Position numbers and translations under genes: made by a program. From Dokdonella fugitiva (lineage in GTDB: Bacteria; Pseudomonadota; Gammaproteobacteria; Xanthomonadales; Rhodanobacteraceae), in assembly GCF_014138265.1 (NCBI RefSeq), contig NZ_JACGXL010000004.1:248001-312000 (forward strand): DNA of 64,000 nt, given 5' to 3'. The notes under the pieces were generated by a model, which had not been told where the DNA came from, did no database searches, and was given only the letters and a program-made list of their open reading frames with translations. Shown here piece by piece: positions 26,174 to 33,378 of this stretch. Every line of letters begins with the position of its first letter. The stretch's first letter is position 1.

Positions 26174-28636
26174 TCAGATCGGCGCGCCCGGCGGAATCGC
26201 CGGCAGCGGTCGCAGCTTCACCGACTTCGGGTCGGCCAGATATTTGCGGATCGTCTCGGCGGCGAGCGCACGACTCGCTCCGGCCGCGTCGCCGCCACCT
26301 TGCTTGCCGAGCCAGCCCTGCCATTGCTGCAGCGACGTGCGCACCTCGGCGTCGACCTGCGCATGCAGGCCACCGTCGTCGAGCACATGCAGCAACGCAT
26401 CGAGTACGACCCAGTTCGCGGCATCCTGCACCGCCGCCGCGGCCGGCGCTTCGCCGCCGCGCGGGTCCCGCTGCCAGCTGCCGCGGAACGCCGCCGCGAG
26501 CACGTCGGCGACGCCCGGCTGCTGCGCGTCGCGCGCGTGCTGCCAGGCGAGGCGGTTGAGGCGTTCGGGCGCGAACAGGAACAGCGTCGTCTGCGCCGCC
26601 GCGGCCTCGACCGCGGCGAGCGGGTCGAACACCGGCCCGGCCTTCGTCGCGAAGTACTCGCGATTGCGCGCGTACTCGTTGCCGGGCGGCGTGACCAGGT
26701 CGAGCACGTTCGCGGGCAACGCGAGCTCGCTCGCACCGAGGTTGCCGACGAGGCGCGCGAGCGCGGCGCGCTGCGTCGCCGCCGGCACCGGCGTCGTGCC
26801 GGCAGCGCGGTCGCCGGCTTGCGCATACGCGTAGCTCGCACCCGCGAGCAGGCGCGCGACGGCCTCGGTCTGGTAGCGATGCAGCAGGTACACCGGCACG
26901 AGGCGTGCCTCGAGTTCTCCGACCTGGCGCTCGGGCGGAAGCACGCCGATCGAGAAGTGCGCGAGCGCGTTGCGGCGCGCGGCGAGCAGTGCGTCGAACG
27001 TCTGCAGCGTGTCCGCGCCGGAATCCCACAGCAGGCCGTCCGGCTCCGCGTCGCCGGGGCTGCGCGCGTCCTGGTCGCTCACGTAGCGGAAGCCTGCCTT
27101 GGCGATGTCGGCGCGCAGTTTCGCGAGCGCGGCGTCCTCGCTGCCCGCGGCGAACTGCGCGTACGCATGCGCGACGATGAAGTCGTCCCACGCACCGACA
27201 CCGATGCCGTAGGCGCCGTCGAGCGAGAGCGCGCCGTCGGCACCGAGCTTCAGCAGCGGATGCGGATAATCCATCACGGAGCCGTTGCCGCCACGGCTCG
27301 CCGCGAAGTTGTGCGCGAAGCCGAGCGCATGGCCGACCTCGTGCGCGGCGAGCTGGCGCAGGCGCGCGAGCGCCATGCGTTCCGCCTCGGCCTTCAGTTC
27401 CGGCGCGTCCTTCTTGTCGTAAGGCGCGAGCAGGCTTTCCGCGATGAGGATGTCCTGGCGCACGCGCTGCGAACCGAGCGTGACGTTGCCGCGGATGATC
27501 TCGCCGGTGCGCGGATCGACGATCGGCTGCCCGTACGACCAGCCGCGCGTGTGTCGATGCGCCCAGGTGATGAGGCTGTAGCGCACGTCCATCGGATCGA
27601 CGCCTTCGGGCAGCAGCTCGACCCGGTAGGCATCCTTGAAGCCGGCCTTCTCGAACGCGCTCTTCCACCAGCTCGCGCCTTCGAGCAGCGCCGAGCGCAC
27701 CGGCTCGGGCGTGCCGCGGTCGAGGTAGAACACGATCGGCTTCTTCACCGCACTCGTCGCCGCGGCGGGATCGGTCTTCTCGAGCCGGAAGCGTGGCTGC
27801 ACACGCCGATCGAGCGACGAGGCGAGCGGCTGCGCGTAGTCGTACCAGCCGACGCTGAGCCCGCCCGACGCGGGATGGTACGCGCGCGGCACGTAGCCCG
27901 GCGCCGGCAGGCGCACGAAGCTCAGGTGCTGGCGCAGCGTGAGGCTGCGCGGATCCATCGCGACGTCCTTGACGAACGCGCCCTCGGCGGGGCCACGCAA
28001 CGTGAGCAGGCCTTCGAGTTCGGTGTTGTCCGGGAAACTCTTCGCGTCGGCGAGCGACGGCGCGCTGCGCTTTTCGTCGACTTCGTACTTGCCTTGCTTC
28101 GCCTGCTCGAGCCGCTCGGCGATGCCGTGGCGATCCGACACGAGCAGCGCGCTCACGTCGACGAGCACCTCCGCATCGGCGCCCTTGCGCTCGGCGACGA
28201 TGTCGCCGGCCCAGAGCACCGATTCGGCGAACGCCTGGCGCACGCTGAGCACTTCATCGGCGTTGTTCGACGCCGCGCGGAACTTCGTGTTGTCCTCGAC
28301 CAGCAGCACGCGCGCACCGACGCGCCGCCATTCGACCAGGTGCGACTCGCTGCTCTGCCCGCGATCGAGCCCGACGTCGTTCGAACCGAGCGCCCACGGC
28401 AGCGAACTAGTCATGAGGAACGGCTGGCCGAACGCGCGCACGCCGAGCAGCACGCGTCCCTTCGCCTCGTCGCGATAGACGTCGAAGAAGCCCGGCACCG
28501 ATACCAGCCCGCGCGTCGCGGCCGCGAAATCGGCGATCGCGCCCCCGGCCTTGTCCGGTGGCGCCGGCGCGGCTTGCACCGCGACGACGAACAGCCCCGC
28601 CAACACCCCACCCGCCATCCGCACGCTCGGCCGCAT
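26174..28636 (-). CDS. Secreted zinc metalloprotease of the DUF5117/DUF4953 type
   Basis: An 820-residue exported protein with signal peptide (MAGGVLAGLFVVAVQAAPA). The N-terminal DUF5117-like region (GLVSVPGFFDVYRDEAKGRVLL) precedes a DUF4953-like catalytic part. The latter has the metzincin zinc motif HEVGHALGFAHN (H-E-x-x-H-x-x-G-x-x-H) and a Met-turn-like GSVMDYPHP about 20 residues on. The rest is helical. Such proteins are common in Xanthomonadales and Bacteroidetes and are thought to degrade peptides outside the inner membrane. The ATG at 28636 (MRPSVRMAGG) follows GGGGGA. Its end is coupled to the DUF3228 gene, and it diverges from metF. Confidence 0.87.
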   Translation of the reverse strand: MRPSVRMAGGVLAGLFVVAVQAAPAPPDKAGGAIADFAAATRGLVSVPGFFDVYRDEAKGRVLLGVRAFGQPFLMTSSLPWALGSNDVGLDRGQSSESHLVEWRRVGARVLLVEDNTKFRAASNNADEVLSVRQAFAESVLWAGDIVAERKGADAEVLVDVSALLVSDRHGIAERLEQAKQGKYEVDEKRSAPSLADAKSFPDNTELEGLLTLRGPAEGAFVKDVAMDPRSLTLRQHLSFVRLPAPGYVPRAYHPASGGLSVGWYDYAQPLASSLDRRVQPRFRLEKTDPAAATSAVKKPIVFYLDRGTPEPVRSALLEGASWWKSAFEKAGFKDAYRVELLPEGVDPMDVRYSLITWAHRHTRGWSYGQPIVDPRTGEIIRGNVTLGSQRVRQDILIAESLLAPYDKKDAPELKAEAERMALARLRQLAAHEVGHALGFAHNFAASRGGNGSVMDYPHPLLKLGADGALSLDGAYGIGVGAWDDFIVAHAYAQFAAGSEDAALAKLRADIAKAGFRYVSDQDARSPGDAEPDGLLWDSGADTLQTFDALLAARRNALAHFSIGVLPPERQVGELEARLVPVYLLHRYQTEAVARLLAGASYAYAQAGDRAAGTTPVPAATQRAALARLVGNLGASELALPANVLDLVTPPGNEYARNREYFATKAGPVFDPLAAVEAAAAQTTLFLFAPERLNRLAWQHARDAQQPGVADVLAAAFRGSWQRDPRGGEAPAAAAVQDAANWVVLDALLHVLDDGGLHAQVDAEVRTSLQQWQGWLGKQGGGDAAGASRALAAETIRKYLADPKSVKLRPLPAIPPGAPI

Positions 28637-28738
28637 CGTCGATCCCCCGCCGCGAAAGCCCCCATTCTGCCCGCTGCCGCACGCAGCGCGCGTAGGCCGG
28701 AGATCACGGACCGGCAGGCGGCACCTCGTCCAGCCATC

Positions 28739-28764
28739 TATCTCTCCATCCGGACAAAGAGATA
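28739..28764. promoter_or_regulatory. 26-bp palindromic methyl-cycle operator at metF (copy 3 of 3)
   Basis: TATCTCT (28739-28745), TCCGGA (28749-28754) and AGAGATA (28758-28764) give a perfect inverted repeat in both outer arms and core. It overlaps a -10-like TATAGT at 28763-28768 in exactly the geometry seen at ahcY. It is the best of the three copies and lies 33 bases before the metF ATG. Confidence 0.78.
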
Positions 28765-28797
28765 TAGTTACGTATCCGCCGTCGCCCCCTCGAGCCC

Positions 28798-29634
28798 ATG
28801 GCCTCCGTACCGATTTCCTTCGAGTTCTTCCCGCCCAAGACCGACGAGCAGCGCGCGACGCTCGAGGCCGCACTGCCCAAGCTCAAGGCGATCGCGCCGG
28901 AGTACGTAAGCTGCACGTTCGGCGCGGGCGGTTCGACCCTGAGCTACACGCCGGAAACGATCCGCCATCTGCGCGAGGAACACGCACTCGACGCCGCGCC
29001 GCACCTCTCGTGCATGGGCGGCACGCGCGCGGAGATCCGCACCCTGCTCGATCGCTACGCCGAGATGGGTTGCCGGCGCATCGTCGCGCTGCGCGGCGAC
29101 CTGCCGTCGGGCATGGCGAGCTACGGCGACTTCCGCTACGCGAGCGACCTCGTCGAGTTCATCCGCAAGGAGCGCGACGGCCGCTTCCACATCGAGGTCG
29201 CGTGCTACCCGGAAGTGCACCCGCAGTCGGACGACGCGCACGCGGACCTGCGCCATTTCAAGGCCAAGGTCGATGCCGGCGCCAACGGCGCGATCACGCA
29301 GTACTTCTACAACCCGGACGCGTATTTCCGCTTCATCGACGCGGCACGCCGCGGCGGCATCGCGATTCCGATCGTGCCCGGCATCATGCCGATCGCGAAC
29401 TTCACGCAGCTCAAGCGCTTCTCCGACCTCTGCGGAGCCGAAATCCCGCGCTGGCTGAGCAAGCGCCTGCACGCGTACGGCGACGACGTCGACTCGATCC
29501 GCGAATTCGCCGCCGACGTCGTCGCGGAGCTGTGCGACCGCCTCGTCGCCGGCGGCGCGCCCGGCCTGCACTTCTACACGCTCAACCGCGCACGCGCGAC
29601 GCTCGCGGTGATCGAGCGCATGCACCGTCGCTAG
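28798..29634 (+). CDS. metF: 5,10-methylenetetrahydrofolate reductase
   Basis: This flavoenzyme reduces methylenetetrahydrofolate to 5-methyltetrahydrofolate, the methyl donor for homocysteine. The 278-residue TIM-barrel protein begins with ISFEFFPPKTDEQRATLEAA and has FGAGGSTLSYTPET, RRIVALRGDLPSG (FAD contacts), VACYPEVHPQS and AITQYFYNPDAYFRFIDAA, followed by IPIVPGIMPIANFTQLKRF. All are diagnostic. The palindrome upstream links its regulation to metK and ahcY. A hairpin follows the stop. Confidence 0.97.
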   Translation: MASVPISFEFFPPKTDEQRATLEAALPKLKAIAPEYVSCTFGAGGSTLSYTPETIRHLREEHALDAAPHLSCMGGTRAEIRTLLDRYAEMGCRRIVALRGDLPSGMASYGDFRYASDLVEFIRKERDGRFHIEVACYPEVHPQSDDAHADLRHFKAKVDAGANGAITQYFYNPDAYFRFIDAARRGGIAIPIVPGIMPIANFTQLKRFSDLCGAEIPRWLSKRLHAYGDDVDSIREFAADVVAELCDRLVAGGAPGLHFYTLNRARATLAVIERMHRR

Positions 29635-29667
29635 CGAAGCGGCGCGGCCTCGACCGCGCGCTTCGCG
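29635..29667. terminator. Hairpin after metF, between convergent genes
   Basis: GCGAAGCG and CGCGG just after the metF stop pair with CCGCG and CGCTTCGC ending near 29667, with one bulged G. There is no T-run; the position between convergent metF and asnB suggests a termination or message-protecting role. Confidence 0.45.
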
Positions 29668-29744
29668 CTGGCCAGCGTCGCGTCGTCGCGGCCGAGCTGC
29701 CGCCGCGCCCGTTCGCACGGGCCGGCGTCGCGTCGACGGCGCAC

Positions 29745-31442
29745 TCAGGCGATCACGGCCGCCTCGTGCACGCCCGCGACGGAACGACCCGACGGATCGG
29801 CCGCCTTCGCGAACGCAGGGTCCCAGGCGAGCGCGGCCGGCGACGAACACGCGATCGACTTGCCGCCGGGCACGGTCGCCGCGCACGCCTCGCCCGGGAA
29901 CCAGCGCTCGAAGATGCGCCGGTACAGGTATGCCTCCTTCGTCGCCGGCGTGTTGAGCGGCCATCGCGAAGCGGCCGCAGCGAACTCGCGATCGCCCACC
30001 GCCTGTTCCGCGTGCGCCTTGAGGCCGTCGATCCAGCCGTAGCCGACGCCGTCGCTGAACTGTTCCTTCTGCCGCCAGAGGATCGCCTCCGGCAGCGCGC
30101 CCGCGAAGGCTTCACGCAGCACCGCTTTCTCGATGCGGCGGCTGCCGTCGGCGTTCGAGCCGGCCATCTTCTCGCGCGCGTCCATCGCCATCGCGACATC
30201 GAGGAATTCGAGGTCGAGGAACGGCACGCGCGCCTCGACTCCCCACGCCATCATCGCCTTGTTCGCGCGCAGGCAGTCGTAGCTGTGCAGCGCATCGAGC
30301 TTGCGCACGGTTTCCTCGTGGAACGCCTGCGCCGAAGGCGCCTTGTGGAAGTAGAGGTAGCCGCCGAAGATCTCGTCGGAACCCTCGCCCGACAGCACCA
30401 TCTTCACGCCCATCGCCTTGATGCGCCGCGCGAGCAGGTACATCGGCGTCGACGCACGCACGGTCGTGACGTCGTAGCTCTCGATGTGGCGAATCACCTC
30501 GGGCAACGCATCGAGCCCTTCCCAGAACGAATAGACGAAGCCGTGGTGGACCGTGCCGAGCGCGTCGGCGGCGATCTTCGCCGCGACGAGGTCGGGCGAG
30601 CCGTCGAGGCCGATCGCGAACGAATGCAGGCGCGGCCACCATGCCTCGCTGCGATCGCCGTCCTCGATGCGCGCACGCGCGTAGCGCGCCGCGCAGGCGG
30701 CGACGAGCGAGGAATCGAGCCCGCCGGAGAGCAGCACGCCGTACGGCACGTCGGTCATGAGCTGGCGATGCACCGCCTGTTCGAACGCGTCGCGCAACGC
30801 GGCCGGCTCGACGCGACGGCCGCTCGTGTGCGCATGCTCGCGCCACGGCTTGTCGTACCAGCGGCGCAGCGTGCCGTCGGCGCTGTCGTAGACGTGCCCG
30901 GGCGGGAACGCGGCGATGTCGGCGCACAGGCCGACCAGCGCCTTCATTTCCGACGCCACGCACAGGCGCCCTTCCGCGTCATGGCCCCAGTACAGCGGGC
31001 AGACGCCGAGCGGATCGCGTGCGATGACGTAGCGCTGCGCCGCCGCGTCCCACAACGCGAACGCGAAGATGCCGTTGAGCCGCCCGAGCCAACTCGCCGG
31101 CGATTGCGCGCCGGCGGCGCGGTGCAATGCGTTGATCACTTCGCAGTCGGAGCCACTCGTATAGTCGTACGCATGCTCCGCGCGCAGCTCGCGGTGGTTG
31201 TAGATCTCGCCGTTGACCGCGAGCGCCAGCGTGTCGTCGCGCGAGCGCAGCGGCTGCGCACCGCTCGCCGGATCGACGATCGCGAGCCGCTCATGCACGA
31301 GGATGACGCCGGTATCGACGTAGACGCCGCTCCAGTCCGGGCCGCGATGGCGTTGCCGCTGCGAGAGTTCGAGCGCGCGCGCGCGCAGGCCGGCGAGGTC
31401 GTCGCCGGGTTGCAGGTCGAACATGCCGAGAATCGAACACAT
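29745..31442 (-). CDS. asnB: Asparagine synthetase (glutamine-hydrolysing)
   Basis: Makes asparagine from aspartate, ATP and glutamine in the cytosol. The 565-residue product starts MCSILGMFDL, with Cys2 as the glutaminase nucleophile. The glutaminase domain has RQRHRGPDWSGVY, ERLAIVDPASGAQPL and AVNGEIYNHRELR. The synthetase domain has the PP-loop VLLSGGLDSSLVA, TPMYLLARRIKAMGVKMVLS and GEGSDEIFGGYLYFHKAP. Length and motifs match AsnB of proteobacteria. AAGGAG (31449-31454 on the minus strand) precedes the ATG. A 362-base leader region upstream holds a strong hairpin and a candidate Asn-rich leader peptide. Confidence 0.96.
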   Translation of the reverse strand: MCSILGMFDLQPGDDLAGLRARALELSQRQRHRGPDWSGVYVDTGVILVHERLAIVDPASGAQPLRSRDDTLALAVNGEIYNHRELRAEHAYDYTSGSDCEVINALHRAAGAQSPASWLGRLNGIFAFALWDAAAQRYVIARDPLGVCPLYWGHDAEGRLCVASEMKALVGLCADIAAFPPGHVYDSADGTLRRWYDKPWREHAHTSGRRVEPAALRDAFEQAVHRQLMTDVPYGVLLSGGLDSSLVAACAARYARARIEDGDRSEAWWPRLHSFAIGLDGSPDLVAAKIAADALGTVHHGFVYSFWEGLDALPEVIRHIESYDVTTVRASTPMYLLARRIKAMGVKMVLSGEGSDEIFGGYLYFHKAPSAQAFHEETVRKLDALHSYDCLRANKAMMAWGVEARVPFLDLEFLDVAMAMDAREKMAGSNADGSRRIEKAVLREAFAGALPEAILWRQKEQFSDGVGYGWIDGLKAHAEQAVGDREFAAAASRWPLNTPATKEAYLYRRIFERWFPGEACAATVPGGKSIACSSPAALAWDPAFAKAADPSGRSVAGVHEAAVIA

Positions 31443-31549
31443 GACGGATCTCCTTGCGATCGTCCCTGCTCGCGGTGGTCGAATGAGCGGGCCTCCGTGC
31501 CCGCGCTTCGTGGCAGCTGCGAACCTCACGGATCGGCGGCCCTGAAACG

Positions 31550-31578
31550 ACGAAGGCCCGCACTGGGCGGGCCTTCGT
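31550..31578 (-). promoter_or_regulatory. Strong hairpin in the asnB leader, possible attenuator stem
   Basis: ACGAAGGCCCGC (31550-31561) and its exact complement (31567-31578) form a 12-bp stem with a 5-base loop, 107 bases before the asnB ATG. On the minus strand it is followed only by CGTTTC, a poor U-run. So it could be a weak terminator (attenuator) or simply a structural element. Confidence 0.55.
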
Positions 31579-31605
31579 ATCGTGTCGGTGGTGTTGCAAA
31601 CGTAC

Positions 31606-31722
31606 CTACACGCCGGCCCTCCTGTGCGAGCGGGCGTTATTATTCAGCGCGACGGTGCACGGCACGGCGCACGCGCAGGGCGCGGGGCAGACGTGCTGGA
31701 GACGGGCGGCGCGGATCGACAT
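31606..31722 (-). CDS. Candidate leader peptide of asnB with three consecutive Asn codons
   Basis: A 38-codon frame begins with ATG at 31722, contains AAT-AAT-AAC (Asn27-29, bases 31636-31644), and stops 27 bases before the hairpin at 31550-31578. No ribosome site precedes the ATG. However, a promoter-like TTGCGG-N17-TGTAGT ends 6 bases before it, so the transcript could be leaderless. Downstream of the Asn codons, GCCC can pair with GGGC in the leader, and that GGGCC can instead pair with GGCCC of the hairpin. Those are the mutually exclusive stems an attenuator needs. An alternative reading is that the AT-rich Asn codons are a -10 box. No homologue was recalled. Confidence 0.3.
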   Translation of the reverse strand: MSIRAARLQHVCPAPCACAVPCTVALNNNARSHRRAGV

Positions 31723-31804
31723 GGCCGCACTACAGCATGCCGCGGACGCAGCCGCAAGGGGGCGCAGCGTGCGCCGGTTCACGAACGGGTGATAGCCTGC
31801 CGGC

Positions 31805-32302
31805 ATGGTTCGCCTGCGCCCACGGTTCATCGGCCCGCTCGCTGTCGCGTTCATCACGGCGGCCGCGTTCGCGCAGGACGGCGACGAGGGCCAGCGCGTG
31901 CACCGCTGCGTCGGCCTGCACGGGGAGGTCGTGTTCTCCGGATTCTCGTGCCGCGCGAACGAGCAGGCCGGCGTCAGCGCCGGCGCGCTCGCCGATCCCA
32001 GCGCGCCGCCGCCGGCCGATGCGTGCCCCGCGTCGCCGCAGGACCTGCGCGAGCGCCTCGCGGGTGCGATCGCACGCCATGACGCAAACACGATCGCCGG
32101 CATGGTGCGTTGGCGCGGTGTCGGCGGCGCCGCGGCGAACGAGCGCCTACGCGAATTGCGCGAACTCGTGCGCGAACCGCTGCTCTCGCTCGAACAGGGC
32201 GACGGCCTGCTCGTGCGCACCGGCAGCAACACGACCGGCGGCGTGCGCGAGCATGCCTTCGGCATCGAGGCCGAGGCCGGCTGCTGGTGGCTGAGCTGGT
32301 AA
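31805..32302 (+). CDS. Secreted protein with DUF4124-like N-terminus
   Basis: A 165-residue exported protein with signal peptide (FIGPLAVAFITAAAFA, cleavage before QDGD). The mature start VHRCVGLHGEVVFSGFSC resembles the DUF4124 pattern 'YKCxDxxGxxxysdxpC' of small envelope proteins. The remainder is helical and ends in EAEAGCWWLSW. Function unknown. It is divergent from asnB, with ilvE following on the same strand after 56 bases. Confidence 0.65.
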   Translation: MVRLRPRFIGPLAVAFITAAAFAQDGDEGQRVHRCVGLHGEVVFSGFSCRANEQAGVSAGALADPSAPPPADACPASPQDLRERLAGAIARHDANTIAGMVRWRGVGGAAANERLRELRELVREPLLSLEQGDGLLVRTGSNTTGGVREHAFGIEAEAGCWWLSW

Positions 32303-32321
32303 GGGGACACGTACGCGGCGC

Positions 32322-32330
32322 TGGTATCAT
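32322..32330 (+). promoter_or_regulatory. Extended -10 promoter element upstream of ilvE
   Basis: TGGTATCAT contains the extended TG and a TATCAT -10 hexamer, giving a start of transcription near 32337, about 20 bases before the ilvE ATG. No good -35 is seen, which is acceptable for an extended -10 promoter. Confidence 0.45.
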
Positions 32331-32358
32331 GCGCGTTTCCAGCGTGGAACCGGACGCC

Positions 32359-33276
32359 ATGGCGCAGACCTACCCCGATCAGATCTGGCACAACGGACGC
32401 ATCAAGCCGTGGGCCGAAGCCACCGTGCACGTGATGGCGCACGCCCTGCACTACGGCTCGTCGGTGTTCGAGGGTATCCGCAGCTACGACACGCCGAACG
32501 GCGCGGTGATCTTCCGCCTGACCGAGCACAACAAGCGCCTGTTCAATTCGGCGAAGATCTACGACATCCAGATCCCGTACACGCTCGACGAGATCAACGC
32601 GGCCTGCCGCGCCGTGATCAAGGCGAACGGCCTGTCCAAGGCGTACCTGCGTCCGGTCGCATATCGCGGCCTCGGTGGGTTCGGACTCTCCGCGGAGACG
32701 CCGACGGACGTGGCCGTCGCCGCCTGGCAGATGGGCCCCTACCTCGGCGCCGGCGTGCTCGAACAGGGCATCGACGCCTGCGTGTCGAGCTGGCAGCGCT
32801 TCGCACCGAACACGATTCCCGCGGGCGCGAAAGCCGGCGGCAACTACCTCTCGGGCCAGCTCGTCGCGCGCGAGGCGCGCCGGCTCGGCTTCGGTGAAGG
32901 CATCGCGCTCGCCTCGACCGGCCTGCTCAGCGAAGGCGCCGGCGAGAACCTGTTCCTCGTCTTCGACGGCGCGCTGCACACGACGCCGGTGAGCGCCGCG
33001 CTGCTCAACGGCATCACGCGCAACACGCTCATCACGCTCGCGCGCGCGAACGGCATCGAGGTGGTCGAGCGCGACATCCCGCGCGAATACCTCTACCTCT
33101 GCGACGAGCTGTTCATGTGCGGCACCGCCGCCGAGATCACGCCGATCCGCTCGGTCGACGGCAAGCCCGTCGGTGCCGGCAAGCCGGGGCCGGTGACCCA
33201 GCGCATGCAGGAACTGTTCTTCGGCCTGTTCAGCGGCAAGACCAAGGATCAGTGGGGCTGGCTGGAACCGGTTTGA
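32359..33276 (+). CDS. ilvE: Branched-chain amino acid aminotransferase
   Basis: This PLP enzyme of fold type IV transfers amino groups between glutamate and the 2-oxo acids of Ile, Leu and Val. The 305-residue length is normal. Signatures are IWHNGRIKPWAEATVHVMAH, YGSSVFEGIRSY, the PLP-lysine region PAGAKAGGNYLSGQLVAREA, GAGENLFLVFDGALHT, and CDELFMCGTAAEITPI near the end. ATG 32359 (MAQTYPDQIW) was preferred over an upstream in-frame ATG that overlaps the promoter element. It is probably monocistronic. Confidence 0.95.
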   Translation: MAQTYPDQIWHNGRIKPWAEATVHVMAHALHYGSSVFEGIRSYDTPNGAVIFRLTEHNKRLFNSAKIYDIQIPYTLDEINAACRAVIKANGLSKAYLRPVAYRGLGGFGLSAETPTDVAVAAWQMGPYLGAGVLEQGIDACVSSWQRFAPNTIPAGAKAGGNYLSGQLVAREARRLGFGEGIALASTGLLSEGAGENLFLVFDGALHTTPVSAALLNGITRNTLITLARANGIEVVERDIPREYLYLCDELFMCGTAAEITPIRSVDGKPVGAGKPGPVTQRMQELFFGLFSGKTKDQWGWLEPV

Positions 33277-33300
33277 TCGCATCGCCGTCGCAGCGAAGGC

Positions 33301-33360
33301 CGGGATTCCTCCGGCCTCCGCTTGCCGGAGACCGGAACGGATTCCGGGCTTCCCCGAAAC
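33301..33360. repeat. GC-rich inverted-repeat element after ilvE
   Basis: The stretch holding GGGATTCCTCCGGCC, TTGCCGGAGACCGG and GGATTCCGGGC contains nested inverted repeats (TCCGG with CCGGA). It looks like a degraded relative of the genome's interspersed palindromic elements. It lies between the convergent ilvE and beta-helix genes and may assist termination. Confidence 0.4.
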
Positions 33361-33378
33361 GGCGACGCGTGCGGATGG

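Larger units (their letters stand above)
31443..31804. other. Divergent intergenic region between asnB and a secreted-protein gene
   Basis: These 362 bases hold the asnB leader (minus strand) and the promoter region of the plus-strand gene. Visible on the minus strand are a candidate promoter, TTGCGG with 17 bases to TGTAGT preceded by TG (extended -10), the 38-codon frame with three Asn codons, and the hairpin at 31550-31578. An AGGAGG-like sequence also occurs around 31623-31628 (minus strand), followed 6 bases on by GTG-TAG. I see no second full gene here. Confidence 0.5.

Noticed and set aside
31291-31599. Possible histidine-type leader (TTG start, QHHRHDTKARPVRAFVVS) overlapping the asnB hairpin
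   Set aside because: The frame runs on for 102 codons into asnB, has only three scattered His codons, and asnB is not a histidine gene. Its KARP-RAFVV part merely reflects translation through the hairpin.
28551-32294. Plus-strand open frame of 1247 codons across the metalloprotease, metF and asnB region
   Set aside because: It is Arg-rich, low in hydrophobic segments, has no family motif, and lies antisense or out of frame to clear genes. Long spurious frames are expected at this GC content.
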